Made by a program: the position numbers and the translations under genes. 64,000 nucleotides of DNA. Origin: Desulfohalovibrio reitneri (GTDB taxonomy: Bacteria > Desulfobacterota > Desulfovibrionia > Desulfovibrionales > Desulfovibrionaceae). Of the stretch, positions 40,390 to 48,341 are shown in pieces. The notes under the pieces were generated by a model. That model did not search any database. It was not told the origin of the DNA and saw only the letters and a list, made by a program, of their open reading frames with translations. The DNA is taken from positions 137,001 to 201,000 of the forward strand of contig NZ_JOMJ01000003.1 of the NCBI RefSeq assembly GCF_000711295.1. The letters are read 5' to 3'. Position 1 is the first letter of the stretch. Each line of letters opens with the position of its first letter.

Positions 40390-40529
40390 CAGCGGGTTCG
40401 CTTCATTTTTTCGGACAAGGCAGCCGGAAAAAGAGTCTGCTTTGTGGTTGGCCTGCCGGGCTGGGGAGTTGCCGCGGGATAAAACCAGCGGGTTCGCCCC
40501 GGGAGATTGAGACAAGTTTCACTTTCTCC

Positions 40530-40566
40530 TTGACTGGCCAGGTGGGCCTTGTTAATTCTTGCACAA
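40530..40566 (+). promoter_or_regulatory. aprBA promoter with overlapping Rex-like operator
   Basis: TTGACT (40530-40535) and TAATTC (40553-40558) are 17 bases apart. The element TTGTTAATTCTTGCACAA at 40549-40566 covers the -10 and resembles the Rex operator (TTGT...CACAA ends). It shares 13 of 18 bases with the element upstream of sat. Repression by Rex under high NADH/NAD ratio is an inference from this match and from the known Rex control of sulfate-reduction genes in Desulfovibrio. Confidence 0.6.
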
Positions 40567-40676
40567 ACGCGAGTGGGGAAGACGAATTGAAGGCGATGAA
40601 GCATTTCGGTGTGACCAGCACAACTTGCATGAGCGGAAGCTTCTGCTGGCTTCGGCCCGATTCGTGATTGCGCAAG

Positions 40677-40715
40677 AAAGCAGGGAGGACATGGGGCGTT
40701 CTCTCTGCTTTTTTT
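40677..40715 (+). terminator. Terminator-like hairpin inside the aprBA leader
   Basis: AAAGCAGGGAG pairs with CTCTCTGCTTT (one G-U pair) around a 13-base loop and is followed directly by a T run, 53 bases before the aprB ATG and about 110 bases after the candidate start of transcription. It has the shape of an intrinsic terminator, yet it must be read through to express aprBA. It could be an attenuator, or end a leader RNA of about 150 bases. Confidence 0.6.
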
Positions 40716-40767
40716 AATAGAGGCATTGGAAAACCAACAACACATCACCCGGTTAGGAGGTTGCATT

Positions 40768-41277
40768 ATGCCTACCTATGTCGATCCGTCCAAGTGCGAT
40801 GGCTGCAAGGGCGGCGAAAAGACCGCCTGCATGTACATCTGCCCCAACGACCTCATGATCCTGGATCCAGATCAGATGCTGGCGTTCAACCAGGAACCCG
40901 AGGCTTGCTGGGAGTGCTACTCCTGCGTGAAAATCTGCCCCCAGGGCGCCATCACCGCCCGTCCCTACGCCGACTTCGCCCCCATGGGCGGCACGTCCAT
41001 CCCCATGCGTTCGGCCGAAGACATCATGTGGACCGTCAAGTTCCGCAACGGCAACGTGAAGCGCTTCAAGTTCCCCATCCGGACCACCCCGGAAGGTTCC
41101 ATCAAGCCGTACGAAGGCAAGCCCGAAGTGGGCGACCTGGAAGACGAGCTGCTCTTCACCGAGACCGAGCTGGCCAAGCCCAAGGAAGTGCTGGGCAAGA
41201 AGCTCGAGGTGACCGAGCTGGAAACCGACCAGTGCTGGCAGGACATGGTCTGCGAGCCCGGCACCGCCAACCGCTAG
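40768..41277 (+). CDS. aprB: Adenylylsulfate reductase beta subunit
   Basis: This 169-residue iron-sulfur subunit carries electrons to the FAD of AprA. Two [4Fe-4S] sites are clear: CDGCKGGEKTACMYICP near residues 10-26 and CWECYSCVKICP near 46-57. After the ferredoxin part comes a beta segment and a C-terminal tail that wraps around AprA. A TAGGAGG site precedes the ATG at 40768; an in-frame ATG 42 bases upstream is inside the leader and less likely. aprA follows after 51 bases with its own GGAGAGAG site. Confidence 0.97.
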   Translation: MPTYVDPSKCDGCKGGEKTACMYICPNDLMILDPDQMLAFNQEPEACWECYSCVKICPQGAITARPYADFAPMGGTSIPMRSAEDIMWTVKFRNGNVKRFKFPIRTTPEGSIKPYEGKPEVGDLEDELLFTETELAKPKEVLGKKLEVTELETDQCWQDMVCEPGTANR

Positions 41278-41328
41278 GTTGCCGGTAGGGAACTGCAGTA
41301 ACGATCAATAAGAGAAGGAGAGAGAGAT

Positions 41329-43332
41329 ATGCCCACCATTCCGGTGAAAATCCCCTCCCAGGGCGTGGCCATCGATGAGCCCGAGCTCATCGAAATGGAT
41401 GTCGACATCCTGATGGTCGGCGGCGGCATGGGCAACTGCGGCGCCGCTTTCGAGGCGGTCCGCTGGGCCGACAAGTACGCCCCCGAAGCCAAGATCCTGC
41501 TGTGCGACAAGGCCGCCATGGAGCGCTCCGGCGCCGTGGCCCAGGGCCTGTCCGCCATCAACACTTATCTTGGCGACAACGATGCCGACGACTACGTGCG
41601 CATGGTGCGCACCGACCTCATGGGCATCGTCCGTGAGGACCTGATCTTCGACCTGGGCCGCCACGTCGACGATTCCGTCCATCTGTTCGAGGAGTGGGGC
41701 CTGCCCTGCTGGATCAAGGAAGGCGACCACAACCTCGACGGCGCCGCCGCCAAGAAGGCCGGCAAGTCCCTGCGTGCCGGCGATCCCCCGGTCCGTTCCG
41801 GCCGCTGGCAGATGATGATCAACGGCGAGTCCTACAAGTGCATCGTCGCCGAGGCCGCCAAGGTGGCCCTGGGCGAAGAGCGCTACATGGAGCGCATCTT
41901 CATCGTGAAGATGCTGCTGGACGCCAACGAGCCCAACCGCATCGCCGGTGCCGTCGGCTTCTCCCTGCGCGAGAACAAGGTCTACGTTATCAAGTGCAAC
42001 ACCGCCCTGGTCGCCTGCGGCGGCGCGGTGAACGTCTACCGCCCCCGCTCCACCGGTGAGGGCATGGGCCGCGCCTGGTACCCCGTCTGGAACGCCGGCT
42101 CCACCTACACCATGTGTGCTCAGGTCGGCGCCGAGATGACCATGATGGAGAACCGCTTCGTTCCCGCCCGCTTCAAGGACGGTTACGGCCCGGTCGGCGC
42201 CTGGTTCCTGCTGTTCAAGGCCAAGGCCACGAACTACAAGGGCGAGGACTACTGCGCCACCAACCGCGCCATGCTGAAGCCCTACGAGGATCGCGGCTAC
42301 GCCCACGGTCCCATCATCCCCACCTGCCTGCGCAACCACATGATGATGCGCGAGATCCGCGAGGGCCGCGGTCCGATCTACATGGACACCGCCACCGCCC
42401 TGCAGGAGACCTTCAAGAACCTCTCTCCGGAAGGCCAGAAGCACCTGGAGTCCGAGGCTTGGGAGGATTTCCTCGACATGTGCGTCGGCCAGGCCAACCT
42501 GTGGGCCTGCATGGACATCGAGCCCGAGAAGACCGGCTCCGAGATCATGCCCACCGAGCCCTACCTGCTCGGCTCCCACTCCGGTTGCTGCGGCATCTGG
42601 GTCTCCGGTCCGGACGAGGACTGGGTCCCCGACGAGTACAAGGTCAAGGCTGACAACGGCAAGGTCTACAACCGCATGACCACCGTCAACGGCCTCTTCA
42701 CCTGCGCCGACGGCGTGGGCGCCTCCGGCCACAAGTTCTCCTCCGGCTCCCACGCCGAGGGACGCATCTGCGGCAAGCAGATGGTGCGCTGGTACATCGA
42801 CCACAAGGACTTCAAGCCCGCGCTGAAGCAGTCCGGCGAGGAGCTGAAGAAGGAAATCTACCAGCCCTGGGAGACTTTCAAGGCTCACAGCGCCGTGTCC
42901 ACGGACCCGGTCGTGAACCCCGAGTACATCTCCCCCAAGAACTTCATGATGCGCCTCATCAAGGCCACCGACGAGTACGGTGGTGGTGTGGGCACCATGT
43001 ACGTCACCTCCGCCTCCCTGCTGGAGACCGGTTTCGACCTGCTCCGCATGCTGGAGGAGGACTCCCGCAAGCTGGCCGCCCGTGACCTGCACGAGCTGCT
43101 GCGCTGCTGGGAGCAGTTCCACCGCCTGTGGACCGTGCGCCTGCACATGCAGCACATCCACTTCCGTCAAGAGTCCCGTTACCCCGGCTTCTACTACCGC
43201 GGTGACTTCATGGGCCTCGACGACGCCAAGTGGAAGTGCTTCGTCAACTCCAAGTACGATCCCGAGAAGGGCGAGACCCGCCTCTTCAAGCGGCCGTACT
43301 ACCAGATCATCCCCGATCCCATGCATCCGTAG
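41329..43332 (+). CDS. aprA: Adenylylsulfate reductase alpha subunit
   Basis: AprA reduces APS to sulfite and AMP at its FAD in the cytoplasm. The 667-residue protein begins with an FAD motif (DVDILMVGGGMGNCGAAFEA near residue 25), followed by fumarate-reductase-like folds. Conserved features include RSGAVAQGLSAINTY near 66, GRAWYPVWN near 245, and a C-terminal region rich in aromatic and histidine residues (RLHMQHIHFRQESRYPGFYY near 605). Length is standard for the dissimilatory enzyme. Strong codon bias suggests abundant protein. It is followed by an intrinsic terminator, so qmo is a separate unit or a read-through product. Confidence 0.98.
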   Translation: MPTIPVKIPSQGVAIDEPELIEMDVDILMVGGGMGNCGAAFEAVRWADKYAPEAKILLCDKAAMERSGAVAQGLSAINTYLGDNDADDYVRMVRTDLMGIVREDLIFDLGRHVDDSVHLFEEWGLPCWIKEGDHNLDGAAAKKAGKSLRAGDPPVRSGRWQMMINGESYKCIVAEAAKVALGEERYMERIFIVKMLLDANEPNRIAGAVGFSLRENKVYVIKCNTALVACGGAVNVYRPRSTGEGMGRAWYPVWNAGSTYTMCAQVGAEMTMMENRFVPARFKDGYGPVGAWFLLFKAKATNYKGEDYCATNRAMLKPYEDRGYAHGPIIPTCLRNHMMMREIREGRGPIYMDTATALQETFKNLSPEGQKHLESEAWEDFLDMCVGQANLWACMDIEPEKTGSEIMPTEPYLLGSHSGCCGIWVSGPDEDWVPDEYKVKADNGKVYNRMTTVNGLFTCADGVGASGHKFSSGSHAEGRICGKQMVRWYIDHKDFKPALKQSGEELKKEIYQPWETFKAHSAVSTDPVVNPEYISPKNFMMRLIKATDEYGGGVGTMYVTSASLLETGFDLLRMLEEDSRKLAARDLHELLRCWEQFHRLWTVRLHMQHIHFRQESRYPGFYYRGDFMGLDDAKWKCFVNSKYDPEKGETRLFKRPYYQIIPDPMHP

Positions 43333-43344
43333 CACGGGTGCCTC

Positions 43345-43382
43345 GGCGGCTGCGGGTCAAAGGCCCGCAGCCGCCTTTTTCT
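43345..43382 (+). terminator. Intrinsic terminator after aprA
   Basis: A 12-bp perfect stem (GGCGGCTGCGGG with CCCGCAGCCGCC) with a short loop is followed by TTTTT, 13 bases after the aprA stop. Confidence 0.92.
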
Positions 43383-43412
43383 CGTTTTTCGGGGACTGGT
43401 CGCATACAGGAC

Positions 43413-43477
43413 AAAATGGCCTGAGCCCGAGCCGGAATGGGGTTGAAAGTGCTTGCGGTTTGGGTTTGGGCCATTTT
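43413..43477. promoter_or_regulatory. Inverted repeat in the qmoA promoter region
   Basis: AAAATGGCC (43413-43421) and GGCCATTTT (43469-43477) are perfect inverted copies 47 bases apart, in the 182-base gap before qmoA. A weak promoter pair (TTGCGG 43453-43458 and TTTATT 43475-43480) overlaps the right arm. It could be a dimeric operator site; no known regulator is matched. Confidence 0.35.
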
Positions 43478-43515
43478 ATTGAAGTCTGCGAATGTCTGAC
43501 CAGGGAGGACAGTAT

Positions 43516-44751
43516 ATGTCGAATTCGAGCATTCTGGTTGTCGGAGGCGGATTCAGCGGGATCACCGCCGCGCTCGAAGCCGCCGAAGTCGGCCATGAAG
43601 TATTCATCGTCGAGAAGACGCCCTTCCTTGGCGGCCGCGTGGCGCAGTTGAACAAGTACTTCCCCAAATTGTGCCCCCCGTCCTGCGGCCTGGAAATCCA
43701 GTTCCAGCGCATCAAAAACAACAAGAACGTCAAGTTCTTCACGCAGGCCGAAGTGGGCGGCATCAAGGGAAGCAAAGGCGACTACGAGGTCACCGTCAAG
43801 ATCAAGCCCCGCCACGTGGGCCCCGGTTCAGCCCAGCTCACCGAAGTGGCCGAAGGGCTGGAGAAGGACGTCACCAACGAGTTCGAGTTCGGTCTCTCCA
43901 AACGCAAGGCGCTCCATCTGGACATGCCCTTCGCCTTTCCGCAGCGTTGGGTCCTGGATAAGGACGCCTGCACCGAGGCCGATCTCAAAAAGCTCTCCGA
44001 ACTCGAGGTCATCGACCTTGAGGAGACAGAGCGGGAAGTCACCCTCAATGTGGGCTCCATCGTGTACGCCACTGGCTGGAAGCCCTACGACATGACCAAT
44101 CTGACCAACCTCGGCGGCGGGCAGATTCCCAACATGATCTCCAACATGCAGATGGAGCGGCTGGCCTCCGGTTCCGGCCCCACCAAGGGCAATATCGTGC
44201 GCCCCAGCGACGGCGAGAAGCCCATGAACGTGGCTTTCGTGCAGTGCGCCGGCTCCCGCGACGAGAACCATCTCGGCTTTTGCTCCTACATCTGCTGCAT
44301 GGCTTCATTGAAGCAGGCGGCCTACCTGCGGGAGCAGCACCCCGACTGCAGGGTGAGCATCTTCTACATCGACCTGCGCACCCCGGGCCGCTACGACAAC
44401 TTCAAGAACAAGATCCTTGATGATCCCAAGATCCGCGCGGTGAAGGGCAAGGTGGCCGATGCCCAGCCCGCCGGCGACAAGGTCAAGCTGACAGTGGAAA
44501 ACGCCGTCACCGGGATCAAGGGCGAGGAGACCTTCGACATGGTGGTCCTGGCTACGGGCATGCAGCCCTCCCTGGCCGGCCAGAAGCTGCCCGCCGGCCT
44601 GGAGGTCGACGAGGAAGGCTTCATCATCGGTGGCGAGGACAAGGGCATTTACGCCGCCGGCTGCGCTAAGCTGCCCCTGGACGTCATGAAGTCGGCCCAG
44701 TCAGCGACCGGTGCCGCTCTGAAAGCGATTCAAACGGTGAAAGGGAGGTAA
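43516..44751 (+). CDS. qmoA: Quinone-interacting membrane-bound oxidoreductase subunit A
   Basis: QmoA is a HdrA-related flavoprotein of the QmoABC complex that links the quinone pool to APS reductase. ATG 43516 follows AGGGAGGAC, giving 411 residues. A Rossmann FAD motif (ILVVGGGFSGITAALEAAEV) opens the protein. A cysteine cluster in VQCAGSRDENHLGFCSYICC near residue 245 probably binds an Fe-S centre, and a second dinucleotide motif (VVLATGMQPS) lies near 345. It is cytoplasmic and peripheral. qmoB follows six bases after its stop, showing a tight operon. Confidence 0.95.
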   Translation: MSNSSILVVGGGFSGITAALEAAEVGHEVFIVEKTPFLGGRVAQLNKYFPKLCPPSCGLEIQFQRIKNNKNVKFFTQAEVGGIKGSKGDYEVTVKIKPRHVGPGSAQLTEVAEGLEKDVTNEFEFGLSKRKALHLDMPFAFPQRWVLDKDACTEADLKKLSELEVIDLEETEREVTLNVGSIVYATGWKPYDMTNLTNLGGGQIPNMISNMQMERLASGSGPTKGNIVRPSDGEKPMNVAFVQCAGSRDENHLGFCSYICCMASLKQAAYLREQHPDCRVSIFYIDLRTPGRYDNFKNKILDDPKIRAVKGKVADAQPAGDKVKLTVENAVTGIKGEETFDMVVLATGMQPSLAGQKLPAGLEVDEEGFIIGGEDKGIYAAGCAKLPLDVMKSAQSATGAALKAIQTVKGR

Positions 44752-44757
44752 GCTGGC

Positions 44758-47052
44758 ATGCCCGAGAAGATCGGAGTCTATATCGACGAATCCAGCGTCG
44801 GGCCCTACCTCAAGGCCGACGAACTGGCCGAGTTCATCAAGGGGGAGTTCGCCGACCTGGCGGCTGTGAAGACCCACCCCCGGCTGAACTCCGAGGATGG
44901 ACGCAAGCTGATCCAGGCCGACATCGACGCCGAAACCATCGACGCGGTCTGCGTCTGCGGCCCCTCGCCGCGGTACGACTGGGACGTGTTCGATTTCGAC
45001 GGCGTCCTGGTGGAGCGGGTCAACCTGCGCGAGCAGTGCGCCATGGCCTACCGCAACCCGGACGGCACCCTGCCCGAGGAGGGCACCGAGGCGCCGCGGG
45101 AACTGCGCATGATGGCTCAGGACTACTTGAAAATGGGCGTGGTCAAGCTGCAGAAAACCAGCTTCCCCGATCCGGAAGTCCCCGACGGCACCAAGACCAT
45201 CCTGGTGCTGGGCGGTGGCTGGACCGGCCTCAACGCCGCCATGGGCGGCGCGGCCGCGGGGTACGACGTCGTCCTGGTGGAGCGCGAGGCCGAGCTTGGC
45301 GGCAAGGCCCGCAACCTGGCCAAGTCCTTCCCCCTGGCCCACCCCTGGACAGAGAACGTGAACACCGGCCTGGCCGAGATGATCCAGGCCGTTGAGTCCA
45401 ACGACAAGATTACGGTCAAGACCTCCGCCACCCTGGAAAAGCTCGACGGCGCTCCCGGCCAGTACACGGCCAAGGTCGGCGGCGAGGAGATTCCGGTTGG
45501 GGCCGTGGTCATGGCCACCGGCTGGGAGCCGCAGGAAAAGGGCTACCTGGAACCCCTGGGCTACGGCAAATTCAAGAACGTGGCCACTTCCTCCGAGTTC
45601 GAGATCATGGCCCGCGACGGCAAGATGGTTCGTCCCTCGGACGGAAAGCCCGCCAAGAACGTGGCCTTCATCGTCGATGTCGGCGTCTGCGTGAGCAAGG
45701 GGCTTGAGAAGGAGGCCGCCCAGGCCGAGGAAGAGCCCGAGGAGCCGCAGGAAGAGAAGAAGGGGGCCGACGAGGAAGAGGAGGACGTGGAAGTCCTCAC
45801 CTTCCAGAACCTCGAGACCTGCAAGCACCTGGCCTACTCCTCCGAGCTAAACTCCCTGGTGGGCCTGAAGCAGGCCGGCTACGTGGCCGACGGAATCGAG
45901 GACGGGCAGGCCTATGTATTCTACGACCACATGATGGTGCCGGGCATCAACGAACGCTACTACAAAGCGGCCCAGGACAAGTCCGGGGTGATGATGACCA
46001 AGGGCTCCATCGAGGCCATCCGCGAGGAATCCGGCGGCGATCTGGTGGTCGTGGCCCGCGACACCCTGCTCGGCGAATACGTCGAGCTGCCGGTGGACAT
46101 GGTGGTCCTGCCCACGGGCATGGTGCCCACCACCGCGCTGTCCGAGGTCGTCAATCTGCAGTACCGCCAGGGCCCTGTCCTGCCGGAGCTGGAGCTCTTC
46201 GACGGCTTCGCCGACTCCAACTACATCTGCTTCCCCTACGAGACCCGCCGCACCGGCATCTACTCCGCCGGCTGCGTGCGCCAGCCCATGTCCATGGCCA
46301 CGGCCCGCGAGGACGCGGCCGGCGCCATGCTCAAGGCCATCCAGTGCATCACCTCGCTGAACCGGGGCATGGCGGTCCACCCGCGCTCGGGCGACCGTTC
46401 CTACCCCGTGTTCAACTTCACGCGCTGCACCCAGTGCAAGCGCTGCACCGAGGAATGCCCCTTCGGCGCGCTGGACGACGATCCCAAGGGAACGCCGATG
46501 CCCAACCCGACGCGCTGCCGTCGTTGCGGCACCTGCATGGGTGCCTGCCCCGAGCGCGTCATCAGCTTCGACAACTACTCCGTCGACCAGATCGGCACCG
46601 TTATCAAGCAGATGGAAATCCCGCCCAAGATCGAGGACGGCGGTCCCCGCGCCATCGTGCTGGCCTGCGAGAACGATGCCTATCCCGCCCTGGACATGGC
46701 CGCCATGCGCGGACACCGCTGGAGCCCGTACATCCGCGTGGTTCCGGTGCGCTGCCTGGGGTCGGTGAACACCATCTGGATCGCCGACGCCATGTCCAAG
46801 GGTTCCGATGGCGTGCTGCTGCTCGGCTGCAAGTACGGCGAGGATTACCAGTGCCACTTCATGAAGGGCTCCGAGCTGTGCAACCGCCGCATGGAGAACG
46901 TGGCCGAGTCCCTCAACCGGCTTGGTGTCGAACCGGAGCGCGTGGTGCAGAAACAGGTGGCCATCGACGAGTACGCCGAAATTCCGCGCCTCATCGACGA
47001 GTTCATGAACTACGTCCTGAAGCTGGGTCCCAACCCCTTCAAGGGATACTAG
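44758..47052 (+). CDS. qmoB: Quinone-interacting membrane-bound oxidoreductase subunit B
   Basis: This 764-residue HdrA-like flavoprotein ends in a MvhD-type domain. The FAD motif LVLGGGWTGLNAAMGGAAAG lies near residue 150. An acidic insertion (about 320-345) interrupts the region that holds Fe-S cysteines in related HdrA proteins (CKHLAYS follows it). Two ferredoxin-type [4Fe-4S] sites are at about 558-600 (CTQCKRCTEECP and CRRCGTCMGACP). From about 635 a methyl-viologen-hydrogenase delta-like domain has VLACENDAYPA and LLLGCKYGEDYQCHF. It moves electrons between QmoC and AprBA. A 24-base gap separates it from qmoC. Confidence 0.95.
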   Translation: MPEKIGVYIDESSVGPYLKADELAEFIKGEFADLAAVKTHPRLNSEDGRKLIQADIDAETIDAVCVCGPSPRYDWDVFDFDGVLVERVNLREQCAMAYRNPDGTLPEEGTEAPRELRMMAQDYLKMGVVKLQKTSFPDPEVPDGTKTILVLGGGWTGLNAAMGGAAAGYDVVLVEREAELGGKARNLAKSFPLAHPWTENVNTGLAEMIQAVESNDKITVKTSATLEKLDGAPGQYTAKVGGEEIPVGAVVMATGWEPQEKGYLEPLGYGKFKNVATSSEFEIMARDGKMVRPSDGKPAKNVAFIVDVGVCVSKGLEKEAAQAEEEPEEPQEEKKGADEEEEDVEVLTFQNLETCKHLAYSSELNSLVGLKQAGYVADGIEDGQAYVFYDHMMVPGINERYYKAAQDKSGVMMTKGSIEAIREESGGDLVVVARDTLLGEYVELPVDMVVLPTGMVPTTALSEVVNLQYRQGPVLPELELFDGFADSNYICFPYETRRTGIYSAGCVRQPMSMATAREDAAGAMLKAIQCITSLNRGMAVHPRSGDRSYPVFNFTRCTQCKRCTEECPFGALDDDPKGTPMPNPTRCRRCGTCMGACPERVISFDNYSVDQIGTVIKQMEIPPKIEDGGPRAIVLACENDAYPALDMAAMRGHRWSPYIRVVPVRCLGSVNTIWIADAMSKGSDGVLLLGCKYGEDYQCHFMKGSELCNRRMENVAESLNRLGVEPERVVQKQVAIDEYAEIPRLIDEFMNYVLKLGPNPFKGY

Positions 47053-47076
47053 GCCGAAGTCCAAGGGAGGAAGAAT

Positions 47077-48324
47077 ATGACCAAACCGGTTCGCATTCAG
47101 CCGGACCTGCAGTTCGTCAAGGACCTGCAGGAGGTGGGCGGCGATACGCTGAAGAAGTGCTACCAGTGCGCGACCTGCAGCGTTGCCTGCCCCATCTCTC
47201 CAGCCGAGAATCCCTATCCCCGCAAGGAGATGGTCTGGGCGCAGTGGGGCCTCAAGGACAGACTGGTCAACGACATCGACATCTGGCTGTGCCACAACTG
47301 CGGCACCTGTTCCGATCTCTGCCCGCGCGGGGCCAAGCCGGGCGACCTGCTGGCCGCCCTGCGCAACATGGCCTACCGCAAGCTGGTGGAACCGAACATC
47401 GTGGGCGAGTGGATGAGCTCGTCCCGCTACCTGCCCATCCTCGCGGGCATCCCGGCGGCCATCTGGCTCGTCATCTGGATCATCCGCGCCGGCATCCTGG
47501 GCACCGCCTTCCCGTACTTCGAGGCCTCCGACCACGGCTGGAAGGTCGTCGAGAAGGGCGGAGAGGTCATCTACGGCGGCCTCTTCCCGGGCGATTACAC
47601 CATCGACCCCATCTACGGCCTGACGGCTTTGGCGGTCGCCTTCATCTTCTACCGGGGTGTCAAGAAGCTCTTCGCTTCCTTCGACATTCCCGAGACCTTC
47701 GTTATCGGCGGAGCGGAGAAGATCTCCTGGTGGGACGCCACCAAGGAAGTCATCGCCTGCCAGATCATCCCCCACACCAAGTGGAAGCAGTGCGGTGATA
47801 CCGAGAACGATGAAAAGCGCTTCAAGGGCCACTTGACCCTGTTCTACGCCTTCGTCGCCCTGTTCATCGTCACCTCGGCCGTGGCCGTAGGCCACTGGGG
47901 TGGCAAGATCATTGAGTGGATGCAGGTCATCGGGCACACCCCCATGCCGCTGTGGCACCCGATCAAGATTCTGGCCAACGTGGGCGCCATCGCCTTCCTG
48001 TACGGCATCACGGTGCTGACCACGCGCCGCATGAACCAGGACCCCTCCAAGCACGGCTCCAGCTTCTACGACTGGTACCTGCTGGGCGTCATCTGGATCG
48101 TGGGCCTGACCGGCGTGGGATGCGAGCTGCTGCGCCTGGCCAACGTGGCCACCCTGGCCTACCCCATGTACTACGTGCATCTGGTGTCCGTCTGGATGCT
48201 CTTCGCCTACCTGCCCTGGTCCAAGCTTGGGCATTTGGTATATAGGACTGCGGCCTTGATCTACGCCCGCAAGCATGGCCGCGTTTCCATGGAACCCAGA
48301 GAGGAAAAAATATTTGTTGTCTAA
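47077..48324 (+). CDS. qmoC: Quinone-interacting membrane-bound oxidoreductase subunit C
   Basis: QmoC is a 415-residue fusion of a HdrC-like Fe-S domain and a HdrE/cytochrome-b-like membrane domain. Cluster motifs CYQCATCSVACP (near residue 27) and CHNCGTCSDLCP (near 71) bind two [4Fe-4S]. From about residue 125 at least five hydrophobic segments with histidines (for example AVAVGHWGG and YYVHLVSVWM) should bind haem b and the quinone. It anchors the complex in the inner membrane and takes electrons from menaquinol. An AGGGAGGAAG site precedes the ATG. The qmoD-type gene follows after 17 bases. Confidence 0.95.
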   Translation: MTKPVRIQPDLQFVKDLQEVGGDTLKKCYQCATCSVACPISPAENPYPRKEMVWAQWGLKDRLVNDIDIWLCHNCGTCSDLCPRGAKPGDLLAALRNMAYRKLVEPNIVGEWMSSSRYLPILAGIPAAIWLVIWIIRAGILGTAFPYFEASDHGWKVVEKGGEVIYGGLFPGDYTIDPIYGLTALAVAFIFYRGVKKLFASFDIPETFVIGGAEKISWWDATKEVIACQIIPHTKWKQCGDTENDEKRFKGHLTLFYAFVALFIVTSAVAVGHWGGKIIEWMQVIGHTPMPLWHPIKILANVGAIAFLYGITVLTTRRMNQDPSKHGSSFYDWYLLGVIWIVGLTGVGCELLRLANVATLAYPMYYVHLVSVWMLFAYLPWSKLGHLVYRTAALIYARKHGRVSMEPREEKIFVV

Positions 48325-48341
48325 CAAGGGAGGATTCCACC

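Larger units (their letters stand above)
40158..40529. other. Non-coding structured spacer between sat and the apr promoter
   Basis: This stretch of about 370 bases holds no convincing gene; the only open frame (from 40290) is low in coding signal and rich in Lys/Ser/Gly. It holds two terminator-like hairpins (40298-40327 and 40363-40389) and a 12-base direct repeat CAGCGGGTTCGC at 40390-40401 and 40486-40497. It is less G+C-rich than its flanks. It could encode a small RNA or carry relics of a lost gene. Confidence 0.55.

Noticed and set aside
40390-40402. GGTTCG sequence resembling a tRNA T-loop
   Set aside because: No acceptor stem or anticodon arm can be built around it.
40290-40667. Open frame of 125 codons in the sat-aprB spacer
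   Set aside because: Composition is unlike the other genes, it crosses a terminator-like hairpin and the apr promoter, and no ribosome site precedes it.
43333-43515. Rex-like site upstream of qmoA
   Set aside because: No TTGT...ACAA pair with correct spacing could be found in this gap.
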